This document shows, in pieces, positions 24,599 through 33,522 of a stretch of DNA of 64,000 nucleotides; within the stretch, counting starts at the first letter, position 1, and every line of letters begins with the position of its first letter. The notes beneath the pieces were generated by a model. That model searched no databases. It was not told the origin of the DNA and saw only the letters and a list, made by a program, of their open reading frames with translations. The stretch is taken from the NCBI RefSeq assembly GCF_900116515.1, contig NZ_FPBA01000017.1:62001-126000 (forward strand), given 5' to 3'. This DNA comes from Geodermatophilus amargosae (GTDB lineage: Bacteria > Actinomycetota > Actinomycetes > Mycobacteriales > Geodermatophilaceae). The translations under genes were made by a program, and so were the position numbers.

Positions 24599-25885
24599 GT
24601 GCGCATCTCCCCGAAGGTCCTGCTGGGTTCGGCGGTGTGTCTGCTGGTGACGGCGTGCACCGGGCAGACGGGGGCGTCCGACGAGGGCGGAGGCGGAGGC
24701 GGGGACGGCGGCGGCGCCAACACGCTGCGGTACCTGATCGAGCAGCTCGAGGACGCCGACGAGCTCAGCCGGCTCGAGGAGCACCTCGCCGACTTCGAGG
24801 AGTCCTCGGGCATCGACGTCGAGGTGCAGCAGCTCGACCTCGACACCATGCGCACGGTGCTGCAGACCCAGCTGCGCTCCGAGGACGGCCCGGACGTCAT
24901 CAACTGGGGGTCCGGCCCCGGCTTCGGCGGGGCCCTGGCGGAGGCCGGGCTCCTCTACGACCTCACCGCCGCCTACGAGGAGAACGGCTGGGAGGTCTAC
25001 GACTTCGCCAAGGAGCGGGTGACCTACGACGGCAAGGTGTACGGCATCCCGGGCGAGATGGAGACCGTCGGGCTCTACTACAACACCCAGGTCCTCTCCG
25101 ACCTGGGCATCGAGCCGCCGCGGACGCTCGACGACCTCCGGGCCGCGTGCCGGACCATCAGCGAGGCCGGCCTGGTCCCCCTGGCCCTCGGTGACCAGGA
25201 GGGCTGGCCGGGCGGCCACCTGCTGAGCATGGCGCTGTCGAGCTCCCTGGGTGCCGACGGCATGGAGGCGCTGCTCTCCGGCGAGGGGTCCTGGGAGTCG
25301 CCCGAGGTCGTCGACGCGCTGACCTTCTGGCAGGAGGCCAACACCAACGGCTGGCTGGGCGAGTCCCCGGTGTCGGTCGACTACGACACGATGACGGCGC
25401 AGTACATCTCCGGCGAGGCGGCGATGATCCCCACCGGCAGCTGGTTCGTGAACGACCTCGCCATCGCCGCCGACTTCGAGTCCGGCTACGTGCCCTTCCC
25501 CGCGCCCGACGGCGAGGGCGTCTTCGCCAGCGGCCTGGGCTCGGGTCCCTTCGTCGCCGCCAACACCGACAACCCGGAGGGCGCGATCCAGCTGCTGGAC
25601 TTCCTCGCCTCCGAGGAGCACGGCCAGTGGGTGGTGGAGAACCTGCAGTCCATCCCGGCCCGGCCCGTGGACACCGAGGGTCTCGACGTCGACCCGCTGC
25701 TGGCCGAGGTGCTCGACCAGGTCTCCGCGCTGTCCGAGGGCGGCGGCGAGCTCGGCTACAACATCGACGTCCTCATGCCCGAGGCCTTCAACGAGGCGAT
25801 GTTCGACGGCATGCAGGCGGTGCTCACCGGCCAGTCGACACCGGCCGAGGTGGCGGCCTCGCTGCAGGCGGCGTCGCAGCAGTGA
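24599..25885 (+). CDS. CUT1 ABC transporter sugar-binding lipoprotein
   Basis: Extracellular solute-binding protein family 1, 428 residues from the GTG at 24599 (GAAGGG upstream). The signal peptide ends in lipobox LVTAC, followed by a Gly/Asp linker. Domain landmarks: FEESSGIDVEVQQLDLDTMRTVLQTQL, GPDVINWG, YGIPGEMETVGLYYNTQVLSDLGI, GEAAMIPTGSWFV, ASEEHGQWVVE. It is followed by two permeases, no ATPase. It probably binds an oligosaccharide or polyol; ligand unknown. Confidence 0.92.
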   Translation: MRISPKVLLGSAVCLLVTACTGQTGASDEGGGGGGDGGGANTLRYLIEQLEDADELSRLEEHLADFEESSGIDVEVQQLDLDTMRTVLQTQLRSEDGPDVINWGSGPGFGGALAEAGLLYDLTAAYEENGWEVYDFAKERVTYDGKVYGIPGEMETVGLYYNTQVLSDLGIEPPRTLDDLRAACRTISEAGLVPLALGDQEGWPGGHLLSMALSSSLGADGMEALLSGEGSWESPEVVDALTFWQEANTNGWLGESPVSVDYDTMTAQYISGEAAMIPTGSWFVNDLAIAADFESGYVPFPAPDGEGVFASGLGSGPFVAANTDNPEGAIQLLDFLASEEHGQWVVENLQSIPARPVDTEGLDVDPLLAEVLDQVSALSEGGGELGYNIDVLMPEAFNEAMFDGMQAVLTGQSTPAEVAASLQAASQQ

Positions 25886-25925
25886 GCTGCGGGGTCCTCG
25901 GCGCCGTCCGCGCCGGGGTGCCGGC

Positions 25926-26915
25926 GTGACCGCGACGCCGGCTCCCACCGTGACGGCGACGCTGCCCTCCGCAGGGACGTCGCGCCGGCGGGGACGCCGG
26001 CCCGGACGGGCCGGCGTCTCCGGCGCCACCCGCCGGCAGCAGGCGCGCCTCGGCGTGCTGCTGGTGGCGCCGGCGGTCGCGCTGATGCTGGTCTTCCTCG
26101 TCTTCCCGGTGCTCAACTCCGTCTACTACGTCTTCGTCGACTTCGACGGCCTGGACACCACGCCGCCCTGGGTGGGGCTGGGCAACCTCACCGAGCTGGC
26201 CCAGGACTCGCAGATGTGGGCAGCCGCGAGGAACAACCTCATCTGGATCGTCGTGGGCACCATCGGGCCGCTCGTCCTGGGCCTCGGGCTCGCGCTCCTG
26301 CTGTGGGGCGTGCGGCGCGGCTCGACCTTCTACCGGGTCGTGTTCTTCCTGCCCTACGTGCTGCCGCAGGTGGCGGTCGGCGTGGTCTGGGGCTGGATCT
26401 ACGCGCCGACCCGCGGCTGGCTCAACCGCGGGCTCGAGGCGGTCGGGCTCGACGGGCTGACCCGCGGCTGGCTGGGCGACCCGAGCACCGCGCTCTACGC
26501 CGTGCTCGGCACCGCGGTCTGGACCGCCACCGGGTTCGTCTTCGTGATCATCCTGTCGGCGCTGCGCAACGTCGACAACCAACAGGTCGAGGCGGCGACG
26601 CTCGACGGCGCGGGCTACCTGCAGCGGCTGCGGCACGTGGTGCTCCCGCAGATCATGCCGGTGTTCCTCATGGTCACCGCGCTCACGCTGATCGGCGGCT
26701 TCGCCGTCTTCGACATCATCTTCGTGATGACCGGCGGCGGTCCGGCGAACGCCACCGAGGTGCTCGGCACCTACGCGTACAGCAACGCCTTCCAGCTGAG
26801 CAGGATCAGCTACGGCACGACCCTGGCCCTGGTGGTGACGGCCCTCGCCGTGCCGGTGGCGGTGTGGCTCGACCGGCTGCAGCGGCGGGCCTCGATCGAG
26901 GAGCGCGGGGCGTGA
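25926..26915 (+). CDS. CUT1 ABC sugar permease (MalF/LacF type)
   Basis: Permease of 329 residues with six predicted membrane segments and the EAA coupling loop (QVEAATLDGAGYLQRLRHVVLPQIMPVF). The N terminus has a Thr/Pro/Arg-rich cytoplasmic extension of about 40 residues. The GTG start at 25926 lacks a clear ribosome-binding site, so the exact start is uncertain. The stop overlaps the next permease's GTG. Confidence 0.9.
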   Translation: MTATPAPTVTATLPSAGTSRRRGRRPGRAGVSGATRRQQARLGVLLVAPAVALMLVFLVFPVLNSVYYVFVDFDGLDTTPPWVGLGNLTELAQDSQMWAAARNNLIWIVVGTIGPLVLGLGLALLLWGVRRGSTFYRVVFFLPYVLPQVAVGVVWGWIYAPTRGWLNRGLEAVGLDGLTRGWLGDPSTALYAVLGTAVWTATGFVFVIILSALRNVDNQQVEAATLDGAGYLQRLRHVVLPQIMPVFLMVTALTLIGGFAVFDIIFVMTGGGPANATEVLGTYAYSNAFQLSRISYGTTLALVVTALAVPVAVWLDRLQRRASIEERGA

Positions 26916-27757
26916 GCCGGCCGAGGCGGGGACACGCGTCCGGCCGGCCCGGGGTCGGGCGCACCCTGGCGCTCGGGCTGCTCGCCCTGATCACGGTGTT
27001 CCCGGTGATCCTCGTCGTGTCCACGACCCTGAAGAGCAACCAGGACGTGCGGGCCAACCCGTTCGGCCTGTTCAGCTCCTTCTCGCTCGAGAACCTCGAG
27101 ACCGCCTGGACGGTCGGCAACTTCGACGACTACCTGCTCAACAGCATCCTGCTCTGCGTCCCGAGCACGCTGATCGTCGTCGTCCTGTCGACCATGGCCG
27201 GCTACGCCTTCGCCCGGCTGCCGTTCCCCGGCCGCACCGTGGCGTTCTACGTGGTGGTCTTCGGCCTGCTGGTGCCGTTCTTCGCCTACATGGTCCCGCT
27301 GTACTTCCAGATGCGGTCGATGGGCCTGCTGGACAGCCTGCTCGGGGTCAACCTGGTGCTGGCGACCACGCAACTGTCGTTCGGTGCCTGGTTCATGCGG
27401 GCCTTCTTCTCCGACCTGCCGGGCGAGCTGGAGCAGGCGGCCCGGATGGACGGTGCCAGCGAGTGGCAGCTGTTCCTGCGGATCATGGTGCCGCTGGTGA
27501 CCTCCGGCATGGGCGCGCTGGCCGTGTTCACCTTCCTGCAGCAGTGGAACAACTTCCTGGTGCCGCTGCTGTACATGCCCGGCGGTGAGTACCGCCCGCT
27601 GACCCTGGGCCTGTACCTGTTCATCGGGGGGCGCTCGGTCGACATCGGCCCGCTGGCGGCCGGCACGCTGATCACGATCCTCCCGGTGGTCGTGCTGTAC
27701 GTCGTCCTGCAGCGCCAGGTCACCCAGGGGTTCCTGTCCGGAGCCGTCAAGGGCTGA
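26912..27757 (+). CDS. CUT1 ABC sugar permease (MalG/LacG type)
   Basis: Permease of 281 residues; ITVFPVILVVSTTLKSNQDV at the N terminus and the EAA loop GELEQAARMDGASEWQLFLRIMVPLV are family hallmarks, with six membrane segments. The GTG at 26912 overlaps the preceding TGA (GTGA). No nucleotide-binding subunit follows, so a shared MsmK/MsiK-like ATPase encoded elsewhere is probably used, as is usual in actinobacteria. Confidence 0.9.
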   Translation: MSRPRRGHASGRPGVGRTLALGLLALITVFPVILVVSTTLKSNQDVRANPFGLFSSFSLENLETAWTVGNFDDYLLNSILLCVPSTLIVVVLSTMAGYAFARLPFPGRTVAFYVVVFGLLVPFFAYMVPLYFQMRSMGLLDSLLGVNLVLATTQLSFGAWFMRAFFSDLPGELEQAARMDGASEWQLFLRIMVPLVTSGMGALAVFTFLQQWNNFLVPLLYMPGGEYRPLTLGLYLFIGGRSVDIGPLAAGTLITILPVVVLYVVLQRQVTQGFLSGAVKG

Positions 27758-27777
27758 GTGCCCGGGCGGCGGGGACG

Positions 27778-27791
27778 GCCCGCGCGCGGGC
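27778..27791 (+). terminator. GC palindrome after the sugar operon
   Basis: GCCCGCGCGCGGGC is a perfect 14-nt palindrome 20 nt past the permease stop and just before the first SARP box. It could act as a weak terminator isolating the two units; there is no U tract. Confidence 0.35.
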
Positions 27792-27799
27792 AGGCGGGA

Positions 27800-27833
27800 G
27801 TTGGAGCGTCGTTGGACCCGCCCCGGTCACGGT
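27800..27833 (+). promoter_or_regulatory. SARP box A plus -10 hexamer (FAD monooxygenase promoter)
   Basis: Direct repeat with 11-bp period: GTTGGAGCGTC (27800-27810) and GTTGGACCCGC (27811-27821), then CACGGT (27828-27833) starting 17 nt after the second repeat's first base. The monooxygenase ATG (27864) is 30 nt further on. The same geometry is found at four other promoters in this region (see findings). SARP activators are known to bind such heptamer repeats about 8 bp from the -10. Confidence 0.75.
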
Positions 27834-27863
27834 GGCTGAGCACCCCGGACCGAGGAGGACCCC

Positions 27864-29486
27864 ATGACCCAGCCGACGCCCGCTCGCGAGGCCACGACGG
27901 CTGACGACTCCCGGACCGTCCTGGTCGTCGGGGCCGGGCCGGTGGGTCTGACCGCGGCGTGCGAGCTGGTCCGCCAGGGCGCCCGCGTCCGGCTGGTCGA
28001 CGCGCTGGCCGAGCCGACCGCGCAGTCGCGCGCCGTCGTCATCCACCCACGCACCCAGGAGCACCTGGCCGCGATGGGTGTGCTCGACCGGGTCGAGGCC
28101 GAGGGCCTGGCGATCACGGCCATGGAGCTGCACAGCGGGCGGGAGGGCACCCTGCGGGTGCACGAGACCACCGCGCACGTGGACTCCCGCCACCGCCGCA
28201 TCCTCGACCTGGCCCAGCCGGAGACCGAGGCGATCCTCGCCGGGCTGGCCACCGGGCTCGGCATCCCCGTCGAGCGCGGGACGTCGTTCGACGGCCTGGT
28301 CCAGGACGACGACGGGGTCACCGTCACGCTGACCTCCCCGGCCGGGACCACCCAGCACCGGTACGGCTGGGTCGTGGGCACCGACGGCGGCCACAGCCGG
28401 GTCCGGGCGGCCGTCGGCACCCGCATCGAGGGCGTGTTCCGGGGCCAGCACTTCCTGTTCGCCGACGTGGCCGCGGACACCGCCCTCTCGCCGGACACCA
28501 TCCGGATGTTCCTCCACCCGGACGGCATCGGCGGCGCCTTCCCCATGCCCGGCGGGCGCACGCGGCTGCTGTTCCTCGTCGATCCCCCGGAGCCCGGCGC
28601 GGAGCCGACCCTCGGGCAGACGCAGCGGCTGGTCGACGAGCGGATGGCCGGGCAGTGGCGGATCGGCGACCCGCGGTGGCTCACGTACTTCGAGGTGCAC
28701 CACGGGCAGGTCCCGCAGTACCGCCACGGCCGGGTGCTGCTGGCCGGGGACGCCGCCCACATCCACAGCCCGGCGGGCGGCCAGGGCATGAACACCGGGA
28801 TCCAGGACGCGGTGAACCTGGCCTGGAAGCTGGCGCTGGTGAGCACCGGCCGGGCCGCGCCCGCGCTGCTCGACACCTACCACGCCGAGCGGCATCCCGT
28901 CGGAGCCGCGGTGGTACGGCAGACGAACGCGATGACGAACGCGGTGACCGCCTCCGGACCCGTCGCGCACCTGCGCGACCTCGCGCTGACCGTCCTCGGG
29001 CACGTCCCGGCGCTGAGCGGCCGACTCGTGTCGGCGATGACCGAGACGACCATCGCGTACCGCCGGAGCCCGGCCGTCACCGGCCTCGCCGGCGGCGGGC
29101 GGCACGCCTCCCCCGGCGACCACGCCCCCGACGTCCCCGGACTGACCACGGCCGACGGCGCCGAGGCCTGGATCGGGGACCTGCTCCGCCGCCCCGGCTC
29201 CCTGCTGCTGACGACCGCCGGCGACCGCGCGCTGCTCGACCGGCTCCGCGGCGCCCTCGGCTCCCTCGGCACCGTCGTCCCCGTGGTCGCCACCGCCGAG
29301 GGGGCGCCCGTGGACGCCCTCGTCGACCCGGCGGGAGCGGTGGCCCGGCGATACGGCATCGGAGACGCCGGCCTCGCCCTCGTCCGGCCCGACGGCTACC
29401 TCGGCTACCTGTCGGCCCGCGCCGACGACCGGGCCGTGACCGAGTACCTGACCGATCTGCTCCACGTCCAGCGGCAGCCGGCGTGA
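27864..29486 (+). CDS. FAD-dependent aromatic-hydroxylase-type monooxygenase
   Basis: Group A flavoprotein monooxygenase (PHBH fold), 540 residues: FAD motif VLVVGAGPVGLTAACELVRQGARVRLVD near the N terminus, the DG motif VVGTDGGHSRVRAAVG, and the second FAD motif GRVLLAGDAAHIHSPAGGQGMNTGIQDAVNLAWKLA. Layout and C-terminal thioredoxin-like tail resemble MhpA/PgaE/RdmE-type hydroxylases of phenols or polyketides. The ATG at 27864 has GAGGAGG upstream. Its promoter carries SARP box A, so it is probably switched on with the rest of the 27.8-43.6 kb cluster. It converges with the deacetylase gene. Confidence 0.9.
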   Translation: MTQPTPAREATTADDSRTVLVVGAGPVGLTAACELVRQGARVRLVDALAEPTAQSRAVVIHPRTQEHLAAMGVLDRVEAEGLAITAMELHSGREGTLRVHETTAHVDSRHRRILDLAQPETEAILAGLATGLGIPVERGTSFDGLVQDDDGVTVTLTSPAGTTQHRYGWVVGTDGGHSRVRAAVGTRIEGVFRGQHFLFADVAADTALSPDTIRMFLHPDGIGGAFPMPGGRTRLLFLVDPPEPGAEPTLGQTQRLVDERMAGQWRIGDPRWLTYFEVHHGQVPQYRHGRVLLAGDAAHIHSPAGGQGMNTGIQDAVNLAWKLALVSTGRAAPALLDTYHAERHPVGAAVVRQTNAMTNAVTASGPVAHLRDLALTVLGHVPALSGRLVSAMTETTIAYRRSPAVTGLAGGGRHASPGDHAPDVPGLTTADGAEAWIGDLLRRPGSLLLTTAGDRALLDRLRGALGSLGTVVPVVATAEGAPVDALVDPAGAVARRYGIGDAGLALVRPDGYLGYLSARADDRAVTEYLTDLLHVQRQPA

Positions 29487-29502
29487 CCAGCCCGCCGACC
29501 CG

Positions 29503-31032
29503 TCAGCCGTGGGTGTACGTCCGGCCCGGCGCGGCATCCGGTCCCAGGAGTTGAGGAACGGTCACCAGCGTGTACCCGGCGGTCTGCAGCGCGTCGACGA
29601 TCCCGGGCACCGCCTCGACCGTCGTCGGGTGGATGTCGTGCATCAGCACGATCGCGCCCCGGTGCGCACCCGCGAGCGCCCGCTCGGTGGTGATCGCGAC
29701 GTCGCGGTTCCACCAGTCCCGGGTGTCGACGTCCCAGAGGACCTGCGCGTAGCCGCGGTCGGCCGTCACCGAGGCCACGGTCGCGTCGGTGGCGCCGTAC
29801 GGCGGCCGCATCAGCGACGTCGTCACCCCCAGGTCGGCCAGGACCGCGGCGGTCCGGCCGAGCTCGGTCGCGACGGCGGCGGGACCGACGTCGGGCAGGC
29901 GCGGGTGGCTCCAGGTGTGGTTGCCGACGGCGTGGCCCTCGGCGACGAGCTGACGGACCAGGTCCGGGTGCGCGGCGGCGTTCCGTCCGACGACGAAGAA
30001 GGTGGCGCGGACGTCCTCGGCGCGCAGTTCGTCGAGGAGCTCGGCGGTGTAGGGGCCCGGGCCGTCGTCGAACGTGAGCGCGATGCACCGCAGCACGGCG
30101 CAGTCGACCCCGTCGGCGGGAGCGGACGGGACCGGCTCCGGCGGCGGGGGTGGCGGTGGTGGTGGTGGCGGTGGTGGTGGCGGCGGGACCCCGCGGAAGG
30201 GCGCGGCGCCCGTCGCCGCGGCACGCACCCGCCGTCCGGCGTCGCTGAGGACGCCGTCGGCGGCGAGGGGATCGACCCGGACGGCGACGTCGCCGAACGG
30301 CTCGGCCCTGCCGTCCCCGCCGCCGACCACCACCGTCAGCGAGCCGTCCGGGGCGAGGCGCAGGTCGGAGAGGACGGCTGAACGCCCGAGCAGCGCGTGT
30401 CCCAGGCCGGCGCGTCCCACCGCGTCGGAGAACCACCCGAACAGCGCGGCGGGGTCGGTGATCAGCTCGGCCGACGTCCAGGTCTCCCCCGATCCGACGT
30501 CGGCGTAGACGGTGCGGGCGGTGGTCGCCGCCGGGAGGCCGCCGGTGCGGACGCTGGTGGACACCCGGACCCCCAGGACCTCGCCCGCGGCGAGGACAGG
30601 CGCGGAGTCGACGGTCAGCGAGTTCCACTGCCCGGCGGCGAGTCCGGCCTCGTAGCGCGCGACGTCGGCGTCGACGATCCCGCGCAGCACCCGGTCCAGC
30701 GGGTCGAGGCCGGGCAGCGGCACGGTCGTGACCTGCCGCTCGTCCTCGGGTGTCCGGGTGGCGATCCGGTCGAGGGCGAGGCCGGCGACCGAGGCCGGGT
30801 CCGGCACCGGCGGCGCGGCGCCCACCGCCGCGGGGGGTGGGACCGCCGGCGGGCCGGCGTCCGGGGGACCACCGGTGTCCCGCCCGGCGTCGACCACGCC
30901 CAGGTCGACGACCTCCGCGCCGTCGGGACGGTCCGCGCCGTCGGGACGGTCCGCGCCGTCCATGCCGCAGGCGGCCACCACGAGCAGAGCGAGGGTCAGC
31001 GCGACCGACCTGCCCCGGGGCGCGTTCCTCAC
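29503..31032 (-). CDS. Secreted lipoprotein polysaccharide deacetylase (NodB/CE4)
   Basis: Lipoprotein of 509 residues from the GTG at 31032 (GGAGG upstream). The signal peptide has lipobox VVAAC. A region of about 280 residues of unknown fold (RsiV/DUF3298-like is possible) is joined by a run of 16 prolines to a CE4 deacetylase domain with all five motifs: TFDDGP, HTWSHP, RPPYGA, DVDTRDW and VLMHDIH. It should N-deacetylate cell-wall or extracellular polysaccharide at the outer face. SARP box B lies upstream, making it the odd extracellular member of the regulon. Start codons further upstream (to 31182) exist but would hide the signal peptide. Confidence 0.9.
   Translation of the reverse strand: MRNAPRGRSVALTLALLVVAACGMDGADRPDGADRPDGAEVVDLGVVDAGRDTGGPPDAGPPAVPPPAAVGAAPPVPDPASVAGLALDRIATRTPEDERQVTTVPLPGLDPLDRVLRGIVDADVARYEAGLAAGQWNSLTVDSAPVLAAGEVLGVRVSTSVRTGGLPAATTARTVYADVGSGETWTSAELITDPAALFGWFSDAVGRAGLGHALLGRSAVLSDLRLAPDGSLTVVVGGGDGRAEPFGDVAVRVDPLAADGVLSDAGRRVRAAATGAAPFRGVPPPPPPPPPPPPPPPPEPVPSAPADGVDCAVLRCIALTFDDGPGPYTAELLDELRAEDVRATFFVVGRNAAAHPDLVRQLVAEGHAVGNHTWSHPRLPDVGPAAVATELGRTAAVLADLGVTTSLMRPPYGATDATVASVTADRGYAQVLWDVDTRDWWNRDVAITTERALAGAHRGAIVLMHDIHPTTVEAVPGIVDALQTAGYTLVTVPQLLGPDAAPGRTYTHG
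30139..30186 (-). repeat. Poly-proline codon run (16 Pro) in the deacetylase
   Basis: Sixteen consecutive CCN codons, mostly CCA and CCG, form a low-complexity tract linking the N-terminal region to the CE4 domain. It is expected to be a rigid spacer and to slow ribosomes unless EF-P helps. The mixed codon use argues against simple recent slippage. Confidence 0.85.
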
Positions 31033-31068
31033 AGGTCCTCCGGGCGTGGGGCGGATGCGTCGGCTGCG

Positions 31069-31102
31069 ACCCTCCGGCGGGCCGCTCCAATCCCGCTCCA
31101 AC
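31069..31102 (-). promoter_or_regulatory. SARP box B plus -10 hexamer (deacetylase promoter)
   Basis: On the minus strand: GTTGGAGCGGG (31102-31092) and ATTGGAGCGGC (31091-31081), 11-bp period, then GAGGGT (31074-31069) at the same spacing as the other boxes. The start codon at 31032 is 37 nt further on. Confidence 0.75.
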
Positions 31103-31184
31103 GCCCGGCCCGTCGGAGTCGCGTGGGAGACGATGTCGGCACAGTCCCGGTCGCGACACCCGGCCCGCTCCAGGGAGGACACCG

Positions 31185-31826
31185 ATGGCCCGGCCCGCGC
31201 GACCGCACCACCCCGGCGAGGCGCCGGCCGGCGGGACCGGCACCGCGTCGGACCAGCGCACCGCCCGTCCGCAGAAGCTGCAGGTGCTGCACGACCGCAC
31301 CGGCACGATCCAGCTCTTCGTCGACAGCTCGGTGCTCGGCGCCGCCCGGCACACCGAGTTCGACGACGTCGACCGCGGGGACTGGCTCGGCGCCGAGGGC
31401 ACGGTCATCACCACCCGGCAGGGCGAGCTCTCGGTGGGCGTGGAGGACTTCGCCGTGCTCGGCAAGGCGCTGCTCCCGCCGCCGGACGTCGACACACCGC
31501 CGTGCGCGCGATCCGCCGGACGTCGACACCCGGCACAACCCCGAGTTCACGATGCTCGAGGCCTACCAGGCCTTCGCCGACCACACGGAGAAGTGGACAT
31601 GGTCGAGGGCCTCGTCGCCGCCGCCCGGGCCGCGCTGGGCCGGGGTCCCGGCCGGCTGGTGAAGGAGGTCTACGACGACCGCGTGCAGCACTCGACGTCC
31701 GCCCGGTCTTCTGTGTCGAACACCCGCGCGAGGTCTCGCCGCTGGCCCGCACTCACCGCGACGACCCTGCCTACGTCGAGCGCTTCGAGCTGATCGTCGC
31801 CGGCTTCGAGCTGTGCAACGCCTGCT
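31185..31826 (+). pseudogene. Decayed lysyl-tRNA synthetase (lysS/lysX-type) remnant
   Basis: Fragments of class II LysRS appear in order but in shifting frames. The OB-fold piece LQVLHDRTGTIQLFVDS to VGVEDFAVLGKALLPP is in the frame of the ATG at 31185 (GGAGG upstream). DTRHNPEFTMLEAYQAFADHTE follows one frame over, then MVEGLVAAAR, and RPVFCVEHPREVSPLARTHRDDPAYVERFELIVAGFELCNA in a third frame. About 100 residues between the OB fold and HNPEFT, including motif 1, are missing, and the gene stops abruptly near 31823 after FELCNA. At least three frame changes plus deletions rule out function. A working copy must be elsewhere. Confidence 0.88.
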
Positions 31827-32174
31827 CACCGCGGCCCACGGCCAGTCGGCCCGGCCCAGCCACCGTCCGGCCCACCGGGCGCCCAGCGGCAGCGCGAACA
31901 GCACGGTGGTGACCAGGAGCGGTTGCACCAGCAGCAGCGACCCGAGCCCGAGGGCGGCCGCCTGGGCCACGTAGCCGCCGGTGTCGGCGAGGGTGCCGGC
32001 CCACCACCGCGGCGACCGGGCCAGCGCCCCGACCAGGTGCAGGCTGCCACCGGGTCCGTTCGGCACCGCCGCCGCCGTCCGCTGCTGCACCGCCGACGCC
32101 AGCGCGAACAGGGCCGCGGCCGACAGCGCCAGCCCGGCGGCGGCAGCGGCGGCCGCCGTCACGGCCGGGGTCAC
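31827..32174 (-). pseudogene. Truncated DMT/EamA-like transporter
   Basis: The N-terminal 116 residues (GTG at 32174) look like actinobacterial DMT-family membrane proteins: ALSAAALFALASAVQQRTAA, SPRWWAGTLADTGGYVAQAAALGLGSLLLVQPLLVTTVLFALPLG. The usual length is near 280-300 residues with ten membrane helices; only about four remain. The reading frame stays open to 31563, but from about 31827 it runs antisense through the lysS remnant and is Arg-rich nonsense. It is 7 nt downstream of the antiporter stop, so it was the second gene of that operon. Confidence 0.75.
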
Positions 32175-32181
32175 CGCGTGC

Positions 32182-33384
32182 TCACCCGGTGCCCGCCGGG
32201 CCTCCCGCGGCCGGGACCGGCGCCGCCGCCGCCGGCCGGCGGTCCAGGGCGACGACCAGCGCGGGGAACAGCAGCACGGTGAGCACGCCTGCCCCGACCA
32301 GCGCGGCGGCGTTCTCGGGCAGCATGGTGCCGCTGCGCAGGCCGATCTCGGCGAGTGCCACCAGCACGGGCAGCGCCGTCGCGCTCACCAGCGCGGTCTG
32401 GACCCGCTGCCGCGCCGGGAGCACGCGGCGGTAGACCAGCAGGGCCGGGCCGCCGCGGACGGCGAGCATCAGCGCGAAGAACAGCAGCAGCCGCAGCGGC
32501 GCCTCCGCGATCGAGGCCAGGTCCAGCGCCATGCCGGAGGAGACGAAGAAGACCGGGACGAAGAAGCCGTACCCCACCGCGTCGAGCTTGGCCTCGAGCT
32601 GTGGCGCGGCCGCGCCGACCCACCGGCGCAGGACGACGCCGGCGAGGAAGGCGCCGAGCACCGCATCGAGGTGGAACTGGTCGGTGACGGCGATGAGGGC
32701 GATCAGCAGCAGCACCGTGGCGCGCAGGGTGATCTGCGCTGTGTCGTCCTGCCCCGCCGCGACGACCGCGGCCAGCCGGCCGCCCTCCCGCACCCCGCGG
32801 CGCAGCAGGCCGAGGACGACGGCGAGGACGGCGACCGCGGCCAGCGAGGCGAGGGCGGCGAGCCGGCCCTGGCTGCCCAGGAACACCGCGATGGCGAGGA
32901 CGGGGAACAGCTCGCCGACGCCGCCGGTGGCCAGCAGGTACCGCCCGAGCCGGCCGCCGAGGAGGCCCTTCTCGCGCAGCACGGGCAGCAGCGTCCCCAG
33001 CGCCGTGGTGGTCAGCCCGAGCGCCACCGGCAGGAAGGCCCGGACCACGCCCGTGGCGGCCAGGACCCCCACCACCCCCAGCGCCAGGCCGAGGGAGACG
33101 AACCAGGCCAGCAGCGCCCTCCGGCCGGCGTCCTCGCGGAACAGCCGGGGGTCGAGCTCGTAGCCGGCCAGGAGGAACACGAACCCGAGACCGACGTCGG
33201 CGAGCACCCGCACGTCCTGCGCCGCCCCGACGTCGAGGACGTGCGGGCCGAGCAGCATGCCGCCGGCGAGCAGCAGCACCACCTGAGGCACCGGCAGGCG
33301 CGGCAACAGCCCGACGACGACGGCCGCGACCAGCGAGACGGCAGCGACGGCAGCCAGGGTGTCGATCGACACGACGTCGTCCAC
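32182..33384 (-). CDS. Monovalent cation:proton antiporter (CPA2/Kef type)
   Basis: Membrane antiporter of 400 residues with about 11-12 hydrophobic segments: LPVPQVVLLLAGGMLLGP, LGFVFLLAGYELDPRLF (CPA2 signature), LGAFLAGVVLRRW, YGFFVPVFFVSSGMALDL. It lacks the C-terminal RCK/TrkA-N domain. The GTG at 33384 follows GGAGGGGAG. It probably exchanges Na+ or K+ for protons. It lies inside the SARP cluster but has no SARP box. Confidence 0.88.
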   Translation of the reverse strand: MDDVVSIDTLAAVAAVSLVAAVVVGLLPRLPVPQVVLLLAGGMLLGPHVLDVGAAQDVRVLADVGLGFVFLLAGYELDPRLFREDAGRRALLAWFVSLGLALGVVGVLAATGVVRAFLPVALGLTTTALGTLLPVLREKGLLGGRLGRYLLATGGVGELFPVLAIAVFLGSQGRLAALASLAAVAVLAVVLGLLRRGVREGGRLAAVVAAGQDDTAQITLRATVLLLIALIAVTDQFHLDAVLGAFLAGVVLRRWVGAAAPQLEAKLDAVGYGFFVPVFFVSSGMALDLASIAEAPLRLLLFFALMLAVRGGPALLVYRRVLPARQRVQTALVSATALPVLVALAEIGLRSGTMLPENAAALVGAGVLTVLLFPALVVALDRRPAAAAPVPAAGGPAGTG

Positions 33385-33522
33385 CCGGTTCTCCCCTCCG
33401 CCGGAGCGCGTACCGATCCTCGCGGGTCCCGGAGCCCAGCGGAAGGCACGCGCGCGCGCCCCCCGCGGCGGCGACGGCGGCGGCACGATCGCCGGAGTTG
33501 CCCGACGCGGCGAGGAGGCGGC

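Noticed and set aside
30139..30186. The proline-codon tract as a sequencing or assembly artefact
   Set aside because: The reading frame continues correctly on both sides into the signal-peptide region and the CE4 domain, and codons are mixed.
31185..31826. A functional lysyl-tRNA synthetase gene
   Set aside because: Three frame changes, a missing motif 1 region and an abrupt end make it a pseudogene despite its good start and ribosome-binding site.
31563..31826. The C-terminal part of the DMT reading frame as real protein
   Set aside because: It is antisense to the lysS remnant and Arg-rich without hydrophobic segments, so the transporter ends at the junction.
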